A stretch of 26,160 nucleotides of DNA from Ramicandelaber brevisporus (GCA_025201865.1 MU602956.1:1-26160); one strand, 5' to 3'. Shown: positions 15,092-26,160, counted from the first letter of the stretch. Notes: generated from the letters alone by a model not told the origin. Program-made: numbers and translations.

Positions 15092-18000
15092 ATGCTTCCC
15101 AACTCGACTGGCATGCAGTTAGCCGCAGCCAACGACGCGACTATTGCGCAGACATTCTGTGAAAAACTCGCTGCAAAGGTATGTTTCCGACCATTGAAAT
15201 CTCAACCTTGAATCTCATACATGTGTATCCCTGCTGTTGAGTATTCTTTTCTTTCCGTGTACTCTGAGTTGGAGACGGGAATACTGACACTATGGAATGT
15301 TTAACTTTTTTTGACATGTCATTATTGCTACTATTGTCATTGATAATGATGATAACAATGAATGATGAATGATGATTGATGATGATTGATTGTTTTTTTT
15401 TGTTCTTAACAACAACAGCTGCCATTGAGTACTGGCAATGCAGGCAGCGATGAGGCATGTAAAGACCCTGTCACTTTGCAGCTGATTGCCTCAATTATCG
15501 AGCTCTCTGCTTCAAGATTTGGCTCTGTCATGAACAGTCTCTTCCGTGTTTATGACCAACTTGGTGGCGAGCCTGATGAAACCGCGCAGCAGCATCTCCT
15601 CGGTTCTCGACTGGTTATCATTCGCGTCATTGTATCATGCTTTGCCTACAGCCTGAAACAGGAAGCCATTCGGAAGCGCGCCGCTAGAGCCGGCATGTCC
15701 ATTTCCGAGCTCATTGCATCTGAAGCAGCTCGTCAGCAACAACAAGTCCAGCAGACTACATCGCAGGCTGGATCCGAGGCTGTTGGTATGATTGGCGATG
15801 TTGCGTTTAGCTTCCATCGCTCTGGGGTTCCAATCCCGTCAGTGCAGGTTGAGTCGTTGTCTGATCCAGCACCATTGGACGAGGGCATTGCCAAGTTTAT
15901 TGTGCCTCGCATCCAGGCCATGCTGCAGTCGTGGCGTCCCGAGCAAGATCGCAGTCCCGATGCTCACGGTGCAATGAATGCATCTTCCACTGCCCAGGCA
16001 ATGCTGCGCATGCACTCTTCTTATTCTACATTTAGCGCTGTGCCAAGTCTTGCCAACGCCATTGACCTTGTGCTCCAGCTGAGTCCGTATGGCATGGCAC
16101 AGTTTGCTTCTGCACAGCCCAAGATGGACCTCCGCAAGGCCATCCACGAGAGCGCTGGCTGGGTGATGGTGTTCCTGTCTGCGTCCAACTGGCCCATTGT
16201 GTACCATCGCACCATTACTCGCCTGCGAACTCTGGTCACGTTTGCTGAAGAACACCCCGACATGTCTGATATTCGCCAGCTTGAGTTCTGCAACATGAAT
16301 GCGTACAGATTGGCCACAGTGATTAACGATGTTACGGCTGCATTTGCCAAGCTGCGCCGTGGTGCTCAGATGACTTTGGCTCGTATTTTGCGTCGCTGCA
16401 TCTGGAACTGGATTGAACTACACTCTCAAGAGTTCCGTGCATTACAAGCCTCTGGTGGCCGCTATGTGTCCCTTCAGCAGTATCAGCAACAACAGCAACA
16501 GCAACAACAAGGTCAACAACAACAGCAGCAGGGTCCACTCTTCCAGACCGATACACTGTTTGATCTGTGCAACGCTGCCGCCTCGGCTGCTGAGAACACT
16601 AGCGGTGCAACTCGTGGTGCTCCTCGTCATAGCAGTGGATTGTGGCCACTCATGACTATGCTCATGGTGTTGAATCCAGAGTCTATTCCTGGCGCTCGTT
16701 CTTCTGCCACTGCTGCCTCTAGCTCTCCAGCCGGTGGTCGTAGATATGCACCTGAGAGACGTGCATTCATTGAAATGCTGCTTACACCGCGCAATGCTGA
16801 TCGCGCCGCTGTTGCTGTGTCTGATTTGCTGCGTGCTGCCTCTTTTGCAGTTGGTGCTGAAGCCAGCTATCCGCTGCCCGGCGCTGTCTCTGAGCGTCCA
16901 TCCCCACCAGCCATCGTTCAGCTTGCTGGCCAGCTTGAGCCCAATGTTGCCAGCATCCTGTTTGAACCGCTTGCTACCGATCCAGGCCGTGCTGATGTGT
17001 GGCTTGCCATTGTTGGCTTTGCCTCAATGTTCCGCATTAACCCAAGCTGGACTTTGCGTGTAGCACTTCCGTTGATGTTTGGAGACAGCTCCACTCTTGT
17101 TCAGAAGGCAACCATTGTCAAAACCATCTATAAGCTCAGCTGCGAAGTTCCACCAATGACCTGGCATCCTCCCCTTGGCGAGCTGTTCCCCCATGTCGCT
17201 CCTCAGATGCGTCAGCTTTTCAGCGAGTCGATTGCATATGTGCGTCGTCGTATCAAGAGCTGCAGCAACCCAGCTGCTCTTGTGGCCGCATTGTCTCAGT
17301 TGATGCAGCATCCAGCCGGCAGCCCATCTTACACTGCTGCTCTGATTGCTGTAGCCACTGCTGTTGGCATCTCGAATCCAACTGTGAGCGCCAACCTTAA
17401 TGCAGCTGGATCTGGCCAGTCTCCTCGTGACGACGGCATCTCTCGTCGATCCTCTCTGTCATTGGAGCGCGTTGGTGCAGGTGGTCGTCCTCATACTGCC
17501 ACTGCCGCCGCCGCCGCCGCCGGTGCTGGCTCTGGTTCAGGTAGTGGCATTGGTTCCACTGCTCAAGGCTCCCCTGGTGCTGAGCGTCCTGAACGCGCCA
17601 ATTCACAGCACATTCATTCAGGTGGAGCTGGTACATCATCGGCAGTTCCAGCTGGACTTGATTTGCGGGCAGTGTCTGTTCTTGGTTATGAATTCTTTGA
17701 TCGCATTGAGATTGTAGTTAGATTGCTCAAGTTGTATCGCAATGTTCCAAGCATTGCTATTTTCGCGGAGAATCCAAGCGATCAGAGAGATGCTACAGAG
17801 TCACTTGTTCATGCATTGTTGGAGGCATTTTCCACATTAATGCCTGGACCAATCAGACATGTGGTTGGACAAACGCTGGTTACACTTCATGAGCCCCGAT
17901 ATATTAGAATGTGGTCATCGCCAGCCGAGAATATCCGCACGTTTTGGGTCATTTCATCAAAAATGCTTCGCGAGTTGGCAAAGAATATGGCCGATGCATC

Positions 18001-21000
18001 ATTGCCTCAACATGCACTATTACGCGAGCTGGCCATTTTGCAGTGTCTGTTAACCCAGCGATTGGCATTCTTAAGAGAGACTATTGAGGCATCGGACCCA
18101 AGTGGATCATTGGGCGATTTGAGCTTGTCAGATAATCGATTGAATGACTTGGTGGCACCAATTCAGAGCAGCCAGTTTATCGAAGGATTTGAGTGCCATG
18201 AAAGATATCAGGCAGGAATTGCACTGGAGATTGCACTGTTAATACTGTTGTGTTCAGGCGATTCGGGTGTAATTCAGCTATCACTTCGATGCATTTCGTT
18301 ACTGTGTGATGAAGCTACCTATACAGAGGAGAAGGACTCAGTCAGCCGAGCTACTCTATCCATTGTGGAAAATTACCAAATCTATAGAGAATTGTCATCA
18401 ACCGATGCAGTTATAATGACTGGTAAAGTGGCTCAGCAAAAGAGAATTCGTAAATTCCTGAGACAAATGCATACAAAGACACTGGGTAATTGGAATGCAT
18501 GGTCTGAAGTATACAATAGATGCGAAAGAGCCATTCGTCATCTACGCCCCTCATCTTCATCCACTGGCACCACCAACACTGCTCAGAATGCAGCATTGAC
18601 TGGAGCGGGTGCAGCTGCCGGGATGATAGGCAGCCCAGTTACTCAGCCAATGGATGAGTTTAACAATCCCGATTCTGATATTAATCAATCACAGCAAACA
18701 CAGCAACAACAACAGCAGCAGATTGGTGGCAGAAGTGGACGTAAACATGGAGGAGCCGGTTCGCACGGTATGGGCGGATTGCGCACAAGTGGAACTGAGC
18801 TGACCAGTGGCAATCGAGGCGAAATTGTTACATCAATGGGAGGAATCGATTCAATTGCTAACCAAGACTTGGATTACAACAATAGCAGCGGTGGCATTGG
18901 CGGAATGATGGATGAAGATAGATCTGGCTGGCAAAACTATGCTGGATTCCTGTGTGCATTGGGTGGCTCCTGCTTGGCTGATGGTGGAATCGGCTCAACC
19001 ACCACTACCAGCACTGGCACTGAACACGGTGGCCCAGAAACCTCGCCCTCGCTAACTGCACTCCAACTGGGTCCAGCTGGAACATTAACAACGGCATCTC
19101 GCAGTAGTGGAGGCAGACCAGGCTCATCTTCGGCTGCGACAATGGCTACCGCCATGTTGTTCAATACAGCGTCGCCTCCTGCTTTTGGTAACAGTAACAG
19201 CAGTAACAACAGCGAGGATAGTGTCAAAGTGGTTAAATTTGTCAAAGAGATGTGCAGTCTATTGGTCAATGAGAATGAATTGATCCGCAGCAATAGTAAA
19301 GATATATTAGGAAATGATCTGAGTCCAGTTTTGTATCCAGTGCTGTTTGGCTTTTTGGAACAAAGAATGTTGGCCATTGCAGGCAGCAGTGATTCAGACT
19401 CTATTGCGCTAACCGAGCGAAACACACTTTTGGTTGAGCAGGCAATTGGTGTCACGAAGCTGGTGGTGGATCGAACCAATGAGACTAGAGATGCATTTGA
19501 GGCAGTCAATTTGGTAGGAATTGTACTGGGCTTTGTTAGATATTTGAGCCACATGCCAGACACTGCGACTGCCATCAGAATTAGAAAGTTACTCTGCACT
19601 TTGGCTGAAACCATGATGCAAAGAAAGCAGCAGTTGAATCTACGCAATGAAGTTAAGCTGCGTAACAGATTGGCAGAGGCATTAATGACATGGACAAGTG
19701 ATCATCCAAGAAGCGCCACGTCAGTCGCAAGCAGTGGAATGACTGATCCATATGGATTAAGCGGAGTTAACTTGACATTGTTTGGAGGCAATAATAGCAG
19801 CAATATTGGAGAATTGAGATTGCAGAGAGATTTGGACAAGGATGCATTGAAGGCATTAGTGCTGTTGCTGCATCAAATGCCACTGCAGGCGCCAGAGAGC
19901 AACACAGATGATCCGCGAGCAGTTAGACACCAGATATTCCAGCAATACTTCCAGTTCTTTGCAAGAGTTTTGGCCAGATGTAGAATATTGGATACATTGG
20001 AAGACAATTCAATCAATCCGAGAATCAGAGGTCAGCCTGAATTCCAATCACTGCTGATCAGATTTAAAGAGATTCAGAGAGATTTGCTGCCATTGAAGGA
20101 ATCTGCAATCAACTCGTTATCGCACTTGCTGAATGCAAATGTTGATGCAGGATTAGAGTTAACACTTCAGATGGCCACAGCTGAGGATCCAAAGACACGC
20201 ACAACATGCATGAATATTTTGACTAATATTTTGAATATTGGAACAGAGTTTGCAGGATTGGAGCAGACTGTTGAGGCCACAAGAAGAGCCACTTTTGCAT
20301 CTTTGTTGATTGAGCAAGAAATGCATTTGGCATTGGCTATTTGTGAAGTGTGTCCAGTGGCTGAAATTGATGACATTGCTCAGTCTCTATTGACAATCTT
20401 TGAACAAAAGAACGCAGCAATGATATTGATCGAGGCAGTTGTGCAGAGAGAGCTGCAAAGAACAAATGCAGCAGCAGAATTATTCCGCAGAAACTGCATG
20501 GCTACTAGATTGCTGTATTGCTATGCACGCACATATGGATACGACTATTTGAGAACAGTGTTGCAGCCATTAATGAATGATTTACACAGCAGATCGCATG
20601 CATTGACATTTGAGTTGGATCCAACTAAATTGCTTCCTGGTTCAAATGAGAAGAGAAATATGCAGAATTTGCAAACAGTGTGTAACCAGGTTTTGCAGGC
20701 TATTTTGAATTCCTCGCACTTTATGCCTTTCCAATTTAGAGAGATTTGTGTAATGTTAGCAAGAGTTGTGGGCGAAAGATTCCCTTCATCCACTGCAACT
20801 GCTGTTGGTGGATTTATTTTCTTGCGTTTCTTCAACCCTGCCATTGTTGCTCCAGATACATTTGGACTAACCTCAACCATCAACAACAAAGAGTTAAGAA
20901 GAGGACTGCTGTTAACTACCAAGGTTATCCAGAATCTAGCCAACGATGTCTTGTTTGGTGTTAAAGAGGCATTCATGGCCCCTCTCAATGAGTTCCTGAT

Positions 21001-24000
21001 GTTAAACCAGCCCAATGTACAGGAATTCTTGAACTCATTGGCTATTCCAACGCCTGAAATGACTGACATTGATGTACAAAAGAACTTGATATTTGGAAAT
21101 AACTCAAACTCTAGCAACATAACCGTTGGCACTACTCCCATCACTGCTGCATCTAGCACTACCAACCTGGGTCAGCCTCAGCAGCAGCAGCAGCAGCAGC
21201 AACAGCAAATTGGTACAATGGCATCATCGCCTCAGCAGCTGGAAAGCGTAATGCATGATTTGAATAGAATTCACAGATTTATTGTTGATCATCAAGAGCA
21301 GATTGCTAGAGAGTTTGCTCCAAGAAAGCCATCTAAGATTGCAAATTCAGTCTCCACCGATGTCAATCAATCCATTAATAGCAACGTCAATAGCAGTAAC
21401 AACAATAACATCAACAGCAGCAGTAGTAACAATGCAGCTAGCCAGACTATTGAAAGGATGCAGCGTGGAGTCAAGATTCATGAAAAACTGACCGCACTAC
21501 TGCCTACTCTTGGCACACCGCCTGATGCACCTCGCCGTGAGCCCTCATTTGGAATTGCGCGCAATGTGGCTGCCAGTCAAGAATTGTATCGAGACTTTAT
21601 GATGAGAGGCGCTCACCGCAGAACGGACACTCTTGCATCAAAGAAATTGATCTATGTCGAAGGGGTGTCTAAAGCTGGCAGACCAGTTGTTTATTTCATT
21701 GCACGCAGATTGCAAGTGGATTCCATGGACATTGAGTTGGCAATGTTGCACATATTCAGAACACTGGAGCCCATTATGCATAAGCAGTTTGATTTGGTAC
21801 TGGATTTGACTCAGTTTGGCCATGCAAACGAGGTTCAGCATCAATGGGTTATGCAGTTTGTGCAGCTGATGCCTCCTCAGCTCTTATCCAATTTAGGAAG
21901 CATGTATCTTTACAATGTAAACACTGCGTTCCGTCGCTACACTCAAGGCTTGCCCCAAACGCTGCCGCCAAAGATTGCCAAGCGCACAGTCTGCCCATGC
22001 AACATTTCTGAGCTGCAAAACTACATTGCTGCAAATGAACTCATGCTGCCCCCAGGCACGAAGGAGCTCGAGAATGAAGAAGGTGTCATGTTCTCTCCAG
22101 TACAGCGTCTGCTCAAGAACAACTCAAGCCATCCATGCATCATCAAGATCACTCGAGATGCTGTTCAAGTCACCTCCATCAAGAAGCAGGAAATCTGGGG
22201 CATCTCTGCATTCTACAACGATGTCTATCACATTGCCGACATCGACTCTGCTGTACTCGTGTCATCTCAGCGTCACGATGAAACCCTCGTTGTCCTCAAG
22301 TATGACAAGGGTAACCAGGCCATCACATTTGCCAGTCCAAAGGTTGAACTGATCTGCAGATACATCAAGAGCGCAATGTCTCGCTTCCAAGTTGCCCAGC
22401 CAACTCCTCTGCGTGCCAAAGAGCGTCTGGTTCGCCCTGGTGATGTTCCAGGCTTACTGCTCAACCTGGCCTTGTACAACTGGGGCAGCGATGACCCAAG
22501 TCTCCGCCTGGCTGCGTACAACTTCCTGTACGCCTTGAGCACTGCCTTTGAGTTTGGCATTGGCCAGGCATTGATTGGTTTGAAGGGTCTCTGCATTCCA
22601 GCAAACGATCATCACAACATTGCTCGCATCAGTGCGCTCGTTGCTGCTCGTCAGCCTCGTCTCACGCTCGATTTGCTCAAAGAAGGTGCAATGCAGTTTG
22701 CTCGTGCTCCACCGCAGCATCGCCGTCTTGTTTTGGACTACATGGCTCCATGGTATGCCAACTTGGGCGAGTTCCTGCGTCCTGGCCAGCCTGATGCTGC
22801 CCACAAGATGGCCCGTGCCCGTGAAATCCTGCGCATCCTGCTTGAAACCACCGTCCGCGATGCCGAGTCGTATCGTCTTGCCCAGCAGTGCATCTGGCGT
22901 CCATTGAGCCGTGCTGATGGCTTGCTTGACATTTTGCTGGATACATTTGAGAAGTTTGCCGTCGAGAAGGGTCCAACCACTGATCCAGCCGAGATCATTG
23001 CTGATACACTGGTCACCGTTGTTGATGGCAATCCGCGCGCAAACAAGATCTTTGTGAGACTGCGTCGTTTGTTGGCAAAGACCAGTGAGCAGCCGAAGCA
23101 CCATTTGTCTGACCACCCAATGTGGCTCAACATTGCCACTGTTGTTCGAATGTGCTTGATGATTTCATTCAATAACACAAATGCTGCTGTCCAGTTCCTG
23201 CCTGAGATTCTTCATTCTGTTTGCTTGCTGCTTGGCGCCGGTCCTCCGTCCATTCGCACATCCATTCACGGCCTGGTTACTAATGTCATCCACAGCTTGT
23301 TGCTGGCTGTGCCAATGAAGGACTCACATCTCCAGGATCTGCATGTTACTCTGGCCAAGTTGAACGAGCCCAAGTTCCGTCTGCTGTTCGGCTTGAACCG
23401 TACCGCCACCAGCACAACTGCCTTTGCCCTGCGCACTCCCGATCTGACTGGTCCTGGTGCAAACAGCGGTGGTGTTCTCGCGAGCACTGCAAACCTCGGT
23501 GTAATGTTGCAAACCACTGTTGGCGCTGGTCCAGGAGGCGCCACCACTGCCGCGGCCGCTGTGGCTGCTGCAACGGCTGCCTCGGAGATGGGCAGTGAAC
23601 CGCCGCTGCGCTCGCTGGAAACGATTACCAACACTTTCCTTGAGATTATCTCCCATCCAGCCTTCAGCACCGAGCAAGCTAATGCCTGGCGCGCTCGCTG
23701 GATGTCGCTGGTCTGCGACATGGCGTTCAAGTACAACCCAATTCTCCAGCCGCGTGCATACGTTGTTTTGGGATGCCTGTCTCGCGACGAGGTGGATGAT
23801 GATTTGCTGTTCCAAATCTTTGTCTCACTGCGCAACGCACTTGGCGACCCTGAGGATGGCGATGGTGCTCTCATCAACTCCATTCTGATGTGCTTGACTG
23901 CCATTGTCGAGCGTGTTCCTCGCAACTCGCAGTTCCTTCCACAGATGTTCTGGGTTGGCGTCGCCATTGTCCGCATTAATAATCCGCTGCTCACTGAGAA

Positions 24001-25171
24001 TGCGTTGAAGTTGATGCTCGCCACTGTGAACGCACTGAGCAGCCTCGGCCACTTTATTGACGAGCCGCCAGCCACCGTGCTGCTCCGCGTTCGTGAAGAA
24101 CTGGGTCCAAGTGCCGAGCAGATTGACAACATGCTTGGCGTCAGCTTCTCGAGCGACTTTGGATTTGCACTGGCTGTGACTCTTGTGAGAGCTCTCCGCG
24201 ACAATTCCACCCATGGTGCTGCCAAGGATGTGTTGACTGCGCTGCTGGATATCCATGCCAAGAGCCATCGCTATGCCCATCTGATTCCGATCCAGCCCCA
24301 ATCTGCTGGTGGAACCGACGATGCTGCTGCCGCTGCCACCGCAGCCATTGCCACTCATCCTCACCTCTCCACGCTTGGCTACTTGGCTCCTCTGCTTCCA
24401 ACTGCCGCCAAGCGCCATGAACTCGAGGTTATGCTGTGGCAGGCCGGGTTCGTTGATCCTGTTTCCTCAACTGGCCAACGTCCACTCGATTTCCTTGCCG
24501 AGGCTCTGGGCTCTCCTCGCTCAGGCAATGATCCTGCCACTGTGTACCTGGCTCGCGTTGGTGCATACTCTGTCGGCGGTAGTGGCCGTCGTGGTGATTC
24601 ATTGGCGGCCGCTGGTCTTGATGTGTACACCCCAATGCTCAGCCGTCTTGGCTTGACATCGTACAACTCGGCTGTGCTGCTGGCGTCTATGCTTGCTGTG
24701 TTGTTGCATAATGCTGAATATGAAGAAGAGCTCAACTTCATCTATGGCTTGCTTGCTGAGATCGCCGAGTCGCAGCCGCACATTATGCAGTTGATTTACG
24801 ATTTCATCCGCCCCAAGCTAGCCCAGTCTCTAACAACGAGTCAGGTCGTGTCCATTATTCAGCCTGTTCAACGCATCATCATCACCGCCGTTGGCACCGA
24901 ATCTACTCTGGATTCGTCGTCGTCCAACTCTTCGACTCCAGGCGCAGGCGCTGGTGGCGGTAACATCGCTGCCAGTATGTCTCAGCTTTCATTGGCAGGC
25001 GGTGCTCAAGGCCAACAATCACAGTCTCAGCGCTTGAATCTCGGTGAGTTCCTGGCTTCGATTCGTTTTGCTGGATTGTTGGAGTGCATGAATCCAAGTG
25101 CTCGCTCTCCAGAGCAGCAGCGGATTGCCACCCAGTATGCCGAGATTATTCTGGACAGTGTCGTTCAGTAA
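15092..25171 (+). CDS. NF1: Neurofibromin / IRA-family Ras GTPase-activating protein
   Basis: Two exons (15092-15178 and 15419-25171) give about 3279 aa; human neurofibromin has about 2820 and yeast Ira1/2 about 3080-3090. It speeds GTP hydrolysis on Ras. The spliced N-terminus (CEKLAAK|LPLSTGNAGS) aligns with human FDEQLPIKTGQQN, supporting the intron and the start. Helical-repeat region, then GAP domain (about 1680-1910): LFRRN with finger Arg1719 (codon 20486-20488, human Arg1276), FELDPTKLLPGS, FLRFFNPAIVAP with Arg1832 (human Arg1391), Lys1864 (human Lys1423). Human Lys1419 is Leu here. After a Gln/Asn-rich linker come a Sec14-like lobe (about 2083-2239, VSKAGRPVVYFIARR) and a PH-like lobe (2266-2358, AVQVTSIKKQEIWG). 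A long HEAT-type region follows (VPGLLLNLALYNWGSDDPSLRLAAYN; SFNNTNAAVQFLPEILH). The protein ends near the human YAELIVKFLDAL segment, lacking the later tail. Exon 2 is one 9.75-kb uninterrupted frame. Confidence 0.95.
15179..15418 (+). other. Intron 1 of the neurofibromin gene
   Basis: 240 bp, GTATGT at the 5' end and AACAACAG at the 3' end. It lies between codons (phase 0), so exon 1 (29 codons) joins CTG CCA TTG of exon 2 in frame. A CTTAAC branch-like element lies at 15405-15410, only 8-9 bp before the AG; other branch candidates are weak. The intron carries an imperfect GATGATTGAT/AATGATGA repeat at about 15340-15392. The joined residues restore homology with the start of human neurofibromin. 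Confidence 0.8.
16483..16532 (+). repeat. CAA/CAG (polyGln) tract in neurofibromin, N-terminal region
   Basis: Two Gln runs (about nine and six residues, split by Gly) at about residues 384-400, in a region with no counterpart in the compact human sequence. Further short Gln runs occur at about 18691-18722 and 21178-21209. Confidence 0.85.
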
Positions 25172-25205
25172 TTCCAACCTTCTTTATCTCTGTTTCTTAT
25201 TGTTC

Positions 25206-25240
<35 letters not shown>

Positions 25241-25517
25241 TCATTATTTTTTTTTAGCCATTAGCTTTCAGTTTTTTAGTTTCTCATCATTCAGTTTTGT
25301 TAACACCTCCGTTAATATGCAATGTTTAACTCTTCCAATTTATGTTTATTTAATCAGCGTGACGATTGGTTAAAATGAAAGTGTGGCGCACATTAATTAG
25401 GATCGGACGGCTAATCTCAAACTTTGTGGATTATGAACCGAAAACACGGGGGCTGAAGAAGAAACTGCACTCTCTCATTCTCTGCTGAATGCCAACCACT
25501 TTTCATTATCTAACACA
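25172..25517. other. Neurofibromin 3' region and promoter of the membrane-protein gene
   Basis: 346 bp between the neurofibromin TAA and the next ATG on the same strand. It starts with a CTTT tetranucleotide repeat and a T-run, then AT-rich sequence, then a CT-rich stretch (25465-25485) before the next start. No convincing gene; the 91-codon frame at 25098-25373 is an out-of-frame overlap extended by the CTTT repeat. Confidence 0.55.
25205..25242 (+). repeat. (CTTT)n microsatellite
   Basis: About nine uninterrupted CTTT units begin 34 bp after the neurofibromin stop codon and are followed by a T-run, all in the presumed 3' untranslated region. Confidence 0.95.
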
Positions 25518-26160
25518 ATGACTTTTGCGCATTCTTCACTTGCAGCGAGTATCGTTGTCACGGTCGTATTCGGGTTGCTGTTCATCGGCGCCTGCTTCCG
25601 AGCCACCAGGTACCGCGTCAACATCTACCTGGTCATATTTACGCTTTCCCGCTTCGGCAGCAACATTTGCCGCTGTTTATTATCCACCTCGGCAACTTCG
25701 TCTCAGAAGCCAGCAACACGGTGGAACACTGACGCCATCACCAAAGCGTATGCCATATTAGTCATTATCGGCTACTTTGTATTAATCTCAATGATGAAAC
25801 ACTTGTGCATGCATTGGTATTTCCGCATCTTCCGAGTCGATCATCTTCCAACCCGCCTGGAACGTATTCGCAAGATCACATTTTTAACACTAACAATTGT
25901 AACCATTCTCGGTATCTGTGGAAGTGCCGTCAACAATCACGAAACGAATGCCATGAAGGATCTGCGATATGTTGCGGCCTGGGTATTTGCCATCAAGATA
26001 TTGTTGTTTGGATGGGCGGCTATCAAGCTGCAGCAAATTGTGAAGAACATTGGAAGTGGTGAAGGACATCCGAGGTTTGTGGCAATCATCGTGCCGCTGA
26101 CATTGTTTTTGGTAAAAGCAATATATCATGGATTGATGATTTGTGGAATTGCAGAGGAGG
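25518..26160 (+). CDS. Multi-pass membrane protein (DUF7702-like), 3' end outside the window
   Basis: The frame is open from ATG 25518 through the right edge (214 codons so far, no stop). It is the first ATG after an in-frame TGA at 25434. Six hydrophobic segments are visible: about residues 8-27 (ASIVVTVVFGLLFIGACF), 35-53 (IYLVIFTLSRFGSNICR), 76-95, 119-138 (TFLTLTIVTILGICGSAV), 151-172 (VAAWVFAIKILLFGWAAIK) and 188-212 (VAIIVPLTLFLVKAIYHGL), with a basic loop (RIFRVDHLPTRLERIRK) before the fourth. This layout, and the LVIFTLSRFGS motif in the second segment, recall a fungal seven-helix family (DUF7702). That match is from memory of the general pattern and needs a profile search. At least one more helix is expected beyond the edge. 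A TTGCAG inside the first codons could also act as a 3' splice site, so the very N-terminus is uncertain. Confidence 0.75.
   Translation, partial: MTFAHSSLAASIVVTVVFGLLFIGACFRATRYRVNIYLVIFTLSRFGSNICRCLLSTSATSSQKPATRWNTDAITKAYAILVIIGYFVLISMMKHLCMHWYFRIFRVDHLPTRLERIRKITFLTLTIVTILGICGSAVNNHETNAMKDLRYVAAWVFAIKILLFGWAAIKLQQIVKNIGSGEGHPRFVAIIVPLTLFLVKAIYHGLMICGIAEE

Noticed and set aside
15425-15427. TTG as the initiation codon of the neurofibromin frame.
   Set aside because: A short upstream exon with an ATG, a GTATGT donor and in-frame homology gives a much better start.
23266-24261. A 331-codon minus-strand open frame opposite neurofibromin (also shorter ones at 18937-19647 and 20545-21165).
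   Set aside because: These are antisense shadows that arise from biased codon usage of the real gene. The plus strand has unbroken neurofibromin homology, and the shadows show no domain.
1-26160. Transposons, long terminal repeats, CRISPR-like arrays, tRNA or rRNA genes, or a viral insert.
   Set aside because: I looked for spaced direct repeats, terminal inverted repeats, integrase or polymerase motifs and cloverleaf boxes and saw none. The repeats present are simple microsatellites and short tandem units.

Overview
This is nuclear DNA from a eukaryote, most likely an early-diverging (zygomycete-grade) fungus. The evidence is a Spa2-type polarity scaffold (fungal), a neurofibromin-type Ras-GAP, and the Mediator and GINS subunits MED20 and SLD5. 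Genes are close together, only one intron is convincing, and trinucleotide repeats encoding Gln, Thr, Gly and Ala are everywhere. Kickxellomycotina is a guess from the overall look, not something the sequence proves. I see no prokaryotic operon, insertion sequence, CRISPR array, rRNA or tRNA.

Left part (1-7.8 kb): the acidic C-terminal tail of a plus-strand gene (ends 137); two tandem minus-strand F-box-like proteins with a divergent repeat-like body (411-2102 and 2611-4179), probable paralogues; and a minus-strand Spa2-like polarisome scaffold (4747-6927) that keeps the coiled coil and C-terminal regions but has no visible N-terminal Spa2 homology domain.

Middle part (7.8-14.4 kb): a compact housekeeping cluster. 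It holds an unidentified 216-aa basic/low-complexity protein (minus), divergent from MED20 (plus); a CCDC43-like protein and the GINS subunit SLD5 (both minus, 105 bp apart); an importin-alpha-like ARM protein (plus), divergent from SLD5; and a TLS1/C9orf78-family protein (minus) whose stop codon is only 22 bp from that of the importin-like gene.

Right part (14.4-26.2 kb): a very large neurofibromin/IRA-family Ras-GAP (about 3279 aa, two exons joined across a 240-bp intron) with an intact GAP domain (arginine finger Arg1719), a Sec14-PH module and the long C-terminal helical-repeat region. A multi-pass membrane protein then starts at 25518 and runs off the right edge.

The genes do not form one pathway. 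They cover Ras signalling (neurofibromin), polarity (Spa2-like), transcription (MED20), replication (SLD5), RNA/chromatin (TLS1-like), nuclear transport (importin-like) and protein turnover (F-box). The points most worth a second look are a sharp three-block change in codon usage inside the neurofibromin reading frame, the importin-alpha-like protein without an importin-beta-binding domain and with a degenerate NLS groove, the Spa2-like protein without its N-terminal domain, and CAA/CAG-rich leaders shared by several genes.
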